Positions 15,570 through 23,130 of a DNA stretch of 23,130 nucleotides are shown piece by piece. The notes beneath the pieces are model-generated. The model ran no database searches. It saw only the letters and a program-made list of their open reading frames with translations, and was not told the DNA's origin. This DNA is from JBIQLO01 sp044464175 (GTDB lineage: Bacteria; Planctomycetota; Phycisphaerae; Tepidisphaerales; Tepidisphaeraceae). Location of the stretch: NCBI GenBank assembly GCA_044464175.1, contig JBIQLO010000043.1:1-23130 (forward strand), given 5' to 3'. A program made the translations under genes and the position numbers. Each line of letters opens with the position of its first letter. The stretch's first letter is position 1.

Positions 15570-15598
15570 AGGCTAAACTTTCAATAAACCTTTGTCAA
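15570..15598 (-). promoter_or_regulatory. sigma70-type promoter for lacI-pseudopilin-GH123 operon
   Basis: On the minus strand TTGACA (15598-15593) is followed after 17 nt by TAGCCT (15575-15570). Initiation would be near 15563, giving a ~29-nt leader. Confidence 0.6.
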
Positions 15599-15646
15599 CT
15601 TAAATTTCGTTTAAAACCGAGGGTTCATGCAAAGTTCCCACGCCCC

Positions 15647-15675
15647 TTGGCGAAGCAACACGAACCCGCTATGAT
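15647..15675 (+). promoter_or_regulatory. sigma70-type promoter for marR-clc operon
   Basis: TTGGCG (15647-15652) and TATGAT (15670-15675) are 17 nt apart. Initiation near 15682 would leave an extremely short leader before ATG 15691, which raises the possibility of leaderless-like initiation or of the downstream ATG at 15742 being used. Confidence 0.5.
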
Positions 15676-15690
15676 TCCCCGAGGTATTGA

Positions 15691-16254
15691 ATGGGAGCCC
15701 ATACAACTGACTCATTTTCCAGTGAGCCAACGCGGCGGATCATGGATTCGATCCGGCGCATCGTGCATGTGTTGCGAGTCTCCTCGCGCCAAGCTGAACA
15801 GCGCGTGGGGCTCTCTGGAGCTCAGTTGTTCGTGCTCCAACGCCTGGGGCTGACCGATTCGCTCTCCATCAACGAACTGGCCGAACGGACCAGCACTCAC
15901 CAGAGCTCGGTCTCGGTCGTCGTGCGGCGCTTGGCCGAACGCAATCTCGTGCAGCGGCTGACCAATCCCAAGGATGCCCGCCGCGTGGAACTGTCGCTGA
16001 CCCCCACCGGCCGGCGTCTGGTGGAGCGTGCCCCGAACGCCGCACAGGACCGCCTGCTGCAGGCGGTGCAGCTATTGCCGCCCGAGCAGCGGAGTGAATT
16101 GGCGCAGCTATTGAACCAGGTGGTTTCCCAGCTGGAAGCGCCGGAGCGGCCCGGCAAGGCCGCACCGAGCATGTTTTTTGAGGAGGCGTCCGGCCGAAAT
16201 AGGAAAAAGAAGGCCCTCAGCCTTCCGGTCTCTAAAGAGGCTCGTCACGCATAA
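15691..16254 (+). CDS. MarR-family transcriptional regulator
   Basis: A 187-aa winged-helix regulator. The DNA-binding part is LSINELAERTSTHQSSVSVVVRRLAERNLVQRL followed by the wing NPKDARRVELSLTPTGRRLVE, the standard MarR layout; flanking helices form the dimerisation region. The last ~35 residues are a basic, low-complexity tail (RNRKKK). MarR proteins usually repress a neighbouring operon until a small ligand or oxidant releases them. It is divergent from lacI and precedes a ClC transporter by 83 nt in the same direction, so that transporter is its likely target. ATG 15691 has GAGG six nt upstream; ATG 15742 is an in-frame alternative that would keep the whole domain. The bases from 15691 form a small palindrome (ATGGG-AG-CCCAT). 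Confidence 0.9.
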   Translation: MGAHTTDSFSSEPTRRIMDSIRRIVHVLRVSSRQAEQRVGLSGAQLFVLQRLGLTDSLSINELAERTSTHQSSVSVVVRRLAERNLVQRLTNPKDARRVELSLTPTGRRLVERAPNAAQDRLLQAVQLLPPEQRSELAQLLNQVVSQLEAPERPGKAAPSMFFEEASGRNRKKKALSLPVSKEARHA

Positions 16255-16337
16255 ACCGGGCCCCACTGCGAAAGCCTGCGGCCTGTTGGCTGTTCAATAG
16301 TAAGGGTGTCGAGAAGTCAGGAGTTGTTGAAACGAAT

Positions 16338-18323
16338 ATGGCAGACGATCAGATCAATGGTGAACACCGCCAGACATTGGAGAAATCCTCCACTACGCGA
16401 AAGGGATTACCCGTTTCGCCGTCCCTGGGGCCGACACTGGAGGCGGCGCAGGTGCCGGCACGCTCGCGCATGGTGGACAAGCGCGTCATCTACCTTTCCT
16501 TCCTTGCCGTCCTGACCGGCATCCTGGCCAGTCTGCTGGCCGAGGTGTTGATCTGGTTCATCAAGTTCATCACAAAACACTCATTCCCAGGCCTTTTTCC
16601 CGACGAGGGGATCAATTATGCCATTAAGTCGGTGCCTTGGTGGGTCATCTTCGTCCCGGCCATCGGCGGTCTCGTCATCGGGCTGATCGCCCGATTCGGT
16701 TCGCGTGCCATCGCGGGGCATGGGATTCCCGAAACGATGGAGCAGGTGCTGACCAACCAGAGTCGGATCGCTCCCAAGTTGACATTCCTCAAACCATTTT
16801 CCGCCGCCATCTCCATCGGTACCGGTGCTCCGTATGGTGCTGAAGGGCCGATCATTGCCAGCGGCGGGGCAATGGGTTCCCTGCTGGGGCAGCTCTTGGC
16901 CGTCACTGCCTGGGAAAGAAAAGTCCTATTGGCCGCCGGTGCATCGGCCGGTATCGCCTTCGCCTTCAATGCTCCGATCGCCTCGGTCATGCTGGCGGTG
17001 GAACTGTTTCTGTTCGAGTTCCGCCCTCGCTCGCTGATTCCGGTGGGATTGGCATGCGTCGTCGGCGCGGCGATGCACATGAAATTTGAAGGCACCGAAT
17101 CCTTTTTCGCATTCGGGCACTTCATTGCCGAACCGACGCTCTGGTCGGTGACGCTTTACCTGATCATCGGATGCATTATCGGCGTCGGCTCGGTCATCCT
17201 CACCCGGGCCGTCTACATGATCGAGCACTTTTTCGAGCACCTGCCGATTCACTGGATCTGGCACCCGGCCATTGGCGGCCTGGTCGTCGGGTTGATCGGC
17301 TATTACGCCCCGCGCACGTTTGGGTCCGGATATTACAACATCAACGATCTGTTGGGCGGTCATTTGGCGCTGGGGGCGATCGCGTTTCTGGGGATCATGA
17401 AGTTCCTCTCCTGGACGATCTCCCTGGGCAGCGGGACGGCCGGCGGTACGCTCGCCCCGGTCTTCACCATCGGTGGCACGCTTGGGGGAATCCTGGGACT
17501 TGGAACCATCTGGCTTTTTCCCCATTCAGGCGTGGATGTCGGCGTTGCCGCAATGGTGGGCATGGTGGGCATCTTCGCGGGCGCTTCCCGCGCCCTGCTC
17601 ACCAGTACCATCTTCGCCATCGAAACGACGATGGAGCCGCATGCGATCATTCCCTCGCTGGTGGGTTGCACGGCCGCCTATTTGATCTCCAGCCTGCTGA
17701 TGCGCCATTCGATCATGACCGAGAAGATGGCGCGGCAGGGCGTTGCGGTTCCGCAGGGATATGCAGCTGACTTCCTCGACCTGCTGCGCGTCCGGGATGT
17801 GATGGCCAAGTCCGTTGTGTTCCTGAAGTCATCCCAGACGCTCGAGTCGGCCCGGAACTTCCTGCAGACCAACAGCCCGGAATCCAGCCACCAGGGGTAT
17901 CCCATCCAGGACGACTCGGGCTTCCTTGTCGGTGTGTTGACCCGCCGAAATCTGCTCGATCCGAAGGAGGCGCCCGAAACGAAACTGGGCGAAATGATCC
18001 GGCGGTTCCCCAGTATCGTTTACGATGATTGTACCCTGCGCGAAGCGGCCGACCACATGGTCAATCACGAGGTGGGGCGCCTGCCTGTGGTTTCGCGGTC
18101 CAATCCCAGCCAGGTCGTCGGCATCATCACCCGCAGCGATCTGCTGTCGGCGCACCGTAAGCGAATCAAGGAGAGTAGCGAGGCGCAGGCCACCCTGCGC
18201 CTGGGCGATCTGCTTCACCGTGGCCGCAACGGCTCGGCCGATTCCAGTGCCGATGACAGTGCGGATGACAGCATCGATGAAGATCAATCGGCACACAGGC
18301 AAGAGAAGATGACGAAGGTGTAA
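16338..18323 (+). CDS. ClC-family chloride channel/antiporter with C-terminal CBS pair
   Basis: A 661-aa membrane protein. After a ~45-residue polar N-terminus come the ClC helices with the selectivity-filter motifs GHGIP (127-131), GAEGP with the gating Glu E169, and GTLAP (370-374). The first motif has His in place of the Ser of the classical GSGIP. ELFLFEFRP keeps an acidic residue near the internal proton-pathway position of E. coli ClC, favouring anion/proton exchange, though this is inference. Two CBS domains follow (about 480-560 and 562-625), which may bind adenine nucleotides. The tail carries a short acidic repeat SADDSADDS. The nearest AGGAG (16319-16323) is 14 nt from the ATG, rather far. 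It sits between marR and a PagL-like gene, and a paralogue lies convergently downstream. Confidence 0.93.
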   Translation: MADDQINGEHRQTLEKSSTTRKGLPVSPSLGPTLEAAQVPARSRMVDKRVIYLSFLAVLTGILASLLAEVLIWFIKFITKHSFPGLFPDEGINYAIKSVPWWVIFVPAIGGLVIGLIARFGSRAIAGHGIPETMEQVLTNQSRIAPKLTFLKPFSAAISIGTGAPYGAEGPIIASGGAMGSLLGQLLAVTAWERKVLLAAGASAGIAFAFNAPIASVMLAVELFLFEFRPRSLIPVGLACVVGAAMHMKFEGTESFFAFGHFIAEPTLWSVTLYLIIGCIIGVGSVILTRAVYMIEHFFEHLPIHWIWHPAIGGLVVGLIGYYAPRTFGSGYYNINDLLGGHLALGAIAFLGIMKFLSWTISLGSGTAGGTLAPVFTIGGTLGGILGLGTIWLFPHSGVDVGVAAMVGMVGIFAGASRALLTSTIFAIETTMEPHAIIPSLVGCTAAYLISSLLMRHSIMTEKMARQGVAVPQGYAADFLDLLRVRDVMAKSVVFLKSSQTLESARNFLQTNSPESSHQGYPIQDDSGFLVGVLTRRNLLDPKEAPETKLGEMIRRFPSIVYDDCTLREAADHMVNHEVGRLPVVSRSNPSQVVGIITRSDLLSAHRKRIKESSEAQATLRLGDLLHRGRNGSADSSADDSADDSIDEDQSAHRQEKMTKV

Positions 18324-18341
18324 GAGCCCTCTCCCTTCAGA

Positions 18342-18905
18342 ATGTCCACAATGATGCGATTTCAGTGGCTGATCGGCGCATTTGTCCTTGGCACCGTGGC
18401 CATTTCGGCGGCGGGGGCGCAACCCGCCTCCCTGTTTCCTCGCGGCACCTTTGACATTCAGTTGGCCGCCGCGGCCGCCAAGGATTTGGATCGGGGCGAT
18501 TCCTACTTTGCGACCGGCACTGTTGGCCTGGGCTATTACTTCATTGATAACGTCGCCCTCAGTGCCGAACTGAGTGGCTACGGCATGCATCAGAATGGAT
18601 CGGCCCTGGGCGGTGGGGCGGCCTTGATGCTGCGCCAGCACTTTTATACCCGTGGCCCGTTCACCGTTTATGCGGATGTGGGTTCCGGGTTGTTTGAAGC
18701 CAACCGCAACCTGCCCGAGGGGGGCACCCATTTCAACTTCACCTTCCGTACCGGCTTGGGAGTGACCTGGCGGCTTTCCTCCAACACCCACCTGGTCGGC
18801 GGGGTTCATTATTACCATCTATCCAACGCCCGCATCCGGGGGCCGGAGCGAAATCCGAGCATGAATGCAATTGAGGGGTATATGGGGTTGATGTTCACTT
18901 TTTGA
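18342..18905 (+). CDS. PagL-like outer-membrane acyloxyacyl hydrolase family protein
   Basis: A 187-aa predicted outer-membrane beta-barrel. It opens with a signal peptide (MMRFQWLIGAFVLGTVAISAAGAQ), then alternating aromatic strands and a terminal Phe (MGLMFTF). Near the end, HYYHLSNARIRGPERNPSMN matches the lipid A 3-O-deacylase (PagL) motif, in which His and Ser of HxSN are catalytic (H159, S161 here). If active it would trim a fatty acid from lipid A, altering outer-membrane permeability. It follows the ClC gene by 18 nt and is surely co-transcribed, but no ribosome site is visible; ATGs at 18342, 18351 and 18354 are all possible. The stop codon is part of a palindrome shared with the convergent gene. 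Enzymatic activity is not proven; the barrel fold is fairly safe. Confidence 0.75.
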   Translation: MSTMMRFQWLIGAFVLGTVAISAAGAQPASLFPRGTFDIQLAAAAAKDLDRGDSYFATGTVGLGYYFIDNVALSAELSGYGMHQNGSALGGGAALMLRQHFYTRGPFTVYADVGSGLFEANRNLPEGGTHFNFTFRTGLGVTWRLSSNTHLVGGVHYYHLSNARIRGPERNPSMNAIEGYMGLMFTF

Positions 18906-18909
18906 TCGA

Positions 18910-20775
18910 TCATGCCGGTTTGGTACGCCGGGGCAGCGCTGGATGGCCGACCGGAGGGCGGGCGGGGCGGCCGACAGGCTTCCAGTCCGGGTGCTGCGCT
19001 TGGAGCACATCGTTGCGCGTGATGATGCCGACCAACTCGCCCTCCTCGCCCAGAACGGGCAGGCGACCGACGTTGTAGTGGATCATCAGGTATTCAGCTT
19101 CGTTGGCGCGGGCGGTGTCGCGAATCGTCAGCGCCGGACGGGCGATCGCTTCGCGGACCGGATTATCCTCCGCCACGTCCGCTCGCAGGATGTCCGTGCG
19201 GGTGATCATGCCCACCAACGCCCCGGCCGTATCCACAACCGCAAAGCCGTGATGGTTGGTGCCTTCGGCATCGCTTTGAAGCCAGCGGCGGGCCTGCTTG
19301 ACGGTGTCATCCGCCTTGAGCGTGACCACAGGGGTGGTCATTGCCTCCTTCACCAGTACATGCTCCAGCGGATCGGAGAGGTAGTCGGTGGGCACATGAA
19401 TCCCCTTGCGGGCAATCTTGGCCGTCATGATTGTTTCCTGCATCAACAGCGCTGAGACAAGATAGGCGGTCGCGCTCCCCAACAGCAGGGGCGCCAGGCC
19501 GTGTGCTTCGAAAGTGGTTTCAACGACAAAAACAACACTGGTGAGCAGGGCGCGGGAAGCACCGGCGAACATGGCTCCCATGCCGACCATGGCGGCGATG
19601 TGGAGGTCCACGCCAGCGCCGGGAAAGAGATGTTGCAGGACCCACCCCACGGCCAAGCCGGCGCCGCCGCCAATGGTGAAAAGGGGCGCCAGCGTGCCGC
19701 CGGAGGTGCCGCTCCCCAGCGCGATGGCCCAGGAGAGACACTTGAGGACGGCGAGCATCACCACGAACTGGACTCCGACGCTGCCGTTGAGGATATCGAC
19801 AATATTGTCATACCCCACGCCCAGGGTGTGCGGGCTGAAGTAGCCGATGATGCCCACGGGCAGCGCGCCGATGGCCGGCCACCACATCCAGGGGATGCGA
19901 ATATGGCAAAACAGGTCGGTGGTGAAGTAGACGGCCTGGGTGGCGACGATGCTGAACAGGCCGATGATTGCGCCCAGCAGGGCGTAGACGGCCAGCGCGG
20001 TGGCGGGGGCGGCCGGCACGTGCGGCATGGCGAAGATCGGACCGGTGCCGGTAAAGAGCAGAGCCCGCACGCCGGCGGCCGCCGCGCTGGCGACGCAGAC
20101 GGGAATCAGGGATTGAGGGCGGAACTCAAAGAGCAGCAGTTCGATCGCCATCAGGACGGCGGCGATGGGGCTGCCGAAGGTGGCGGCCATACCGGCGGCG
20201 GCACCGGCGGCCAGGAGGGCCTTGCGGTCATCGGGGGAACTGGGCAGCACCTGTCCCAACACCGAGCCCAGTGCGCCGCCGGTGGCGATGATGGGGCCTT
20301 CCATGCCGAAAGGGCCTCCAGTGCCGATGGCGATGGCGGCCGACAAGGGTTTGAGAATAGTCAGACGGGCGGGGATGCGGCTTTGGTGTTCCAGCACCTG
20401 CTCCATGGCTTCCGGGATGCCGTGGCCGCAGATTGCCTGCGAGCCATAGCGCGCCATGAAGCCGACGATGATGCCGCCGATGGCGGGAATGAAGATGACG
20501 GCCCAGCCGACGGTGAAGCCGACGGGAGTGGCGTTGGCGGCGGTGAAGGTCCCGTGAAAGCAGATGTTGGTGATGAGGCCGATGAGCCAGATCAAGGCTT
20601 CGGCGACGAGAGCGGAGGCGACACCGATCAGAAGCGAGAGGAAGGTGAGAAAGATCAGGCGGCGGTCGCGGACACGGCGGTCGCCAAAGGGCATCGCCTG
20701 GCGTGCCAGCAGGGGGGCCATGGAGGGGGCGACGGGCAGGGCGGGCGTGGACTTTTCCACAGAGTCATCAGGCAT
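18910..20775 (-). CDS. ClC-family chloride channel/antiporter with C-terminal CBS pair (paralogue)
   Basis: A 621-aa paralogue of the ClC protein encoded at 16338. Filter motifs are GHGIP (117-121), GMEGP with gating Glu E159, and GTLAP; ELLLFEFRP matches the sister protein. Two CBS domains occupy roughly residues 465-600, followed by a Pro/Arg-rich tail. It ends only four nt from the PagL-like stop codon on the other strand. The frame is open to 20817, but the ATG at 20775 has AAAGG seven nt upstream while the longer form has none, so I use 20775. A promoter (TTGACG/TAGAAC) lies ahead. The pair may differ in regulation, one under MarR and the other under its own promoter. The function as an anion/proton exchanger is by family. 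Confidence 0.93.
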   Translation of the reverse strand: MPDDSVEKSTPALPVAPSMAPLLARQAMPFGDRRVRDRRLIFLTFLSLLIGVASALVAEALIWLIGLITNICFHGTFTAANATPVGFTVGWAVIFIPAIGGIIVGFMARYGSQAICGHGIPEAMEQVLEHQSRIPARLTILKPLSAAIAIGTGGPFGMEGPIIATGGALGSVLGQVLPSSPDDRKALLAAGAAAGMAATFGSPIAAVLMAIELLLFEFRPQSLIPVCVASAAAAGVRALLFTGTGPIFAMPHVPAAPATALAVYALLGAIIGLFSIVATQAVYFTTDLFCHIRIPWMWWPAIGALPVGIIGYFSPHTLGVGYDNIVDILNGSVGVQFVVMLAVLKCLSWAIALGSGTSGGTLAPLFTIGGGAGLAVGWVLQHLFPGAGVDLHIAAMVGMGAMFAGASRALLTSVVFVVETTFEAHGLAPLLLGSATAYLVSALLMQETIMTAKIARKGIHVPTDYLSDPLEHVLVKEAMTTPVVTLKADDTVKQARRWLQSDAEGTNHHGFAVVDTAGALVGMITRTDILRADVAEDNPVREAIARPALTIRDTARANEAEYLMIHYNVGRLPVLGEEGELVGIITRNDVLQAQHPDWKPVGRPARPPVGHPALPRRTKPA

Positions 20776-20836
20776 CGTGGGACCTTTGACGGAGCACGCG
20801 TCAGCGCAACCGGGCATCGGCGGCGCTGATGAGTCC

Positions 20837-20866
20837 GTTCTAGCGGCAGCAGGGTGAAATCGTCAA
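20837..20866 (-). promoter_or_regulatory. sigma70-type promoter for second clc gene
   Basis: On the minus strand TTGACG (20866-20861) is followed after 18 nt by TAGAAC (20842-20837). Initiation near 20830 gives a ~55-nt leader to ATG 20775. Confidence 0.5.
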
Positions 20867-20885
20867 TGGTCCATCAGGTGGGGCG

Positions 20886-21053
20886 CTAGCGGGTGAGGAT
20901 AATGACCAGAGCATGAATGATGCCGGGGATGTAGCCCAGAAGGGTCAGGAGGATGTTGATCCAGAACTGCGCCCCCAGCCCCACTTCCATGAAGACCCCC
21001 AGCGGGGGGATGATGATGGCGCAGATGATTTTGATGATGTCACTGGCTTCCAT
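20886..21053 (-). CDS. Pmp3/YqaE (UPF0057) family membrane peptide
   Basis: A 55-aa protein with two hydrophobic helices: IIKIICAIIIPPLGVFMEVG and FWINILLTLLGYIPGIIHAL. The IIPPLGV...G..FWIN.LLT.LGYIPGIIHA pattern is diagnostic for the Pmp3/YqaE family, small proteins of the cytoplasmic membrane linked to salt, cold and membrane-potential stress. AAGGAG (21058-21063) four nt before the ATG gives an excellent ribosome site. It lies downstream of serA in the same direction, 85 nt away with a hairpin between them, and upstream of the second ClC gene, with which it could share an ion-stress role. Confidence 0.92.
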   Translation of the reverse strand: MEASDIIKIICAIIIPPLGVFMEVGLGAQFWINILLTLLGYIPGIIHALVIILTR

Positions 21054-21070
21054 GGCGCTCCTTCTCTAAG

Positions 21071-21088
21071 TCCCGCTGGAGGCGGGGA
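21071..21088 (-). terminator. Small hairpin after serA
   Basis: TCCCGC (21071-21076) can pair with GCGGGG (21082-21087) around a five-base loop, with one wobble pair, between serA and the Pmp3 gene. There is no T-tract, so termination would be weak or partial. Confidence 0.3.
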
Positions 21089-21138
21089 TAGAGCAAAGAG
21101 CATGCCAAGCAAGCCACCCAACCCGGGCGATTTGTGCC

Positions 21139-22758
<1,620 letters not shown>

Positions 22759-22861
22759 ATCGAGGTCCTTTCGCGGAATTTATTGGAAAGGGTTGAATGT
22801 AAGGGGAAGGGGGGGGCGGGTCCAGTGGGGGCGGGTTTCGGGTTCCGGGATTCGGGTGGGT

Positions 22862-22958
22862 TGGGTTCGTTGGGAAATACGCGCATTGGGTTCGCCTCGG
22901 GAAATCGGCGATTCTGGAGCGCCAGAGGGGATTTGGGTTTGGTTCGTTTGGGTTCGTT
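22862..22958 (-). repeat. Dispersed leader repeat, copy B
   Basis: On the minus strand it reads AACGAACCCAAACGAACC (22958-22941), CTGGCGCTCC, the palindromic core GAATCG-C-CGATTTC (22914-22901), GAACCCAA, then TTTCCCAACGAACCCA, in the same order as copy A at 8664-8790. Copy B lacks about 20 nt between the first block and CTGGCGCTCC. It points toward serA, as copy A points toward the Bax inhibitor gene. Confidence 0.7.
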
Positions 22959-23087
22959 GGTTGGGAGAGAGAAGCCATAAAGACAGATGGCGGAGGGGTG
23001 GTTTGGGTGGGGCTGGAGTTTGAGCGCAGGGGTGGCCGTGGCATGGGCGAGCAGGATCAGGAACGGCAGAAGGCAGAACCGGGTCAT
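22959..23087 (-). pseudogene. Start of a secreted-protein ORF running into the repeat (possible gene remnant)
   Basis: ATG 23087 is preceded by AGGAG (23097-23101) at nine nt and followed by a typical signal peptide (MTRFCLLPFLILLAHATATP). After ~43 residues the frame enters repeat copy B and then runs on out of frame into serA, ending at 22623. It looks like the beginning of an exported protein whose remainder has been replaced by the repeat, or a chance ORF. No domain is recognisable. Confidence 0.35.
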
Positions 23088-23130
23088 TGTTTTTAGCTCC
23101 TCTACCTTTACGGGGGGCGCTGCGCGGTTT

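Noticed and set aside
19501..20829. Plus-strand 442-codon frame opposite the second clc gene
   Set aside because: Gly/Asp/Ala low-complexity translation antisense to an unmistakable ClC protein.
20826..20860. CTGATGAGTCCG...GAAA, resembling a hammerhead ribozyme core
   Set aside because: Stem II would be mostly wobble pairs and I cannot draw stems I and III around a cleavage site; best read as coincidence in the clc leader.

Overview
The window is GC-rich, densely coded chromosomal DNA. It has no tRNA, rRNA, CRISPR array or recognisable insertion sequence. Three type IV pilin-like proteins with the GFTLVELL N-terminus, two of them with an exact C-terminal H-X9-DG motif, sit beside very large secreted CBM9/glycoside-hydrolase-like proteins. 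Together with a LacI regulator and heptose-nucleotide genes this points to the PVC superphylum, most likely Planctomycetota of the Phycisphaerae type. That placement is inferred from gene style, not from a marker gene.

Layout. 1-747: 3' part of an MsrB-MsrA fusion (protein repair). 872-5371: strong promoter, pseudopilin, 1196-aa secreted CBM9/glycosidase-like protein, terminator-like hairpin. 5592-6946: two overlapping genes for a sugar-phosphate nucleotidyltransferase and a GmhB-type phosphatase, the pair expected for heptose activation. 7047-8417: DUF1802 gene (minus, with a clear terminator) divergent from a gamma-glutamylcyclotransferase-like gene that seems to lack its catalytic Glu. 8570-9612: perfect sigma70-type promoter, a repeat-bearing leader and a Bax inhibitor-1 family membrane protein. 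9638-15598 (minus): a four-gene operon LacI - pseudopilin - pseudopilin - GH123-like secreted protein, with a -35/-10 pair and a palindrome before lacI. 15647-18905 (plus): MarR - ClC transporter with CBS domains - PagL-like outer-membrane protein. 18910-20866 (minus): a second ClC-CBS paralogue, convergent and almost touching. 20886-21053 (minus): a 55-aa Pmp3/YqaE membrane peptide. 21139-22758 (minus): SerA. 22862-23130: a second copy of the leader repeat and a broken signal-peptide ORF.

How it fits together. The most distinctive theme is a pseudopilin gene followed about 62 nt later by a huge exported CBM9-containing glycosidase-like gene. It occurs twice in independent loci; one is headed by a LacI repressor whose stop codon overlaps the next pseudopilin's GTG start. 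This suggests a carbohydrate-responsive module in which the pseudopilin helps export, display or assemble its partner. The second theme is a dispersed repeat with a palindromic core (GAAATCG-C-CGATTTC) found in the leaders of two unrelated genes, in the same orientation and about 100 nt from the start codon both times. The third is an envelope/ion-homeostasis cluster: MarR, two ClC antiporter-like proteins, a lipid A deacylase-like barrel and a Pmp3 peptide.
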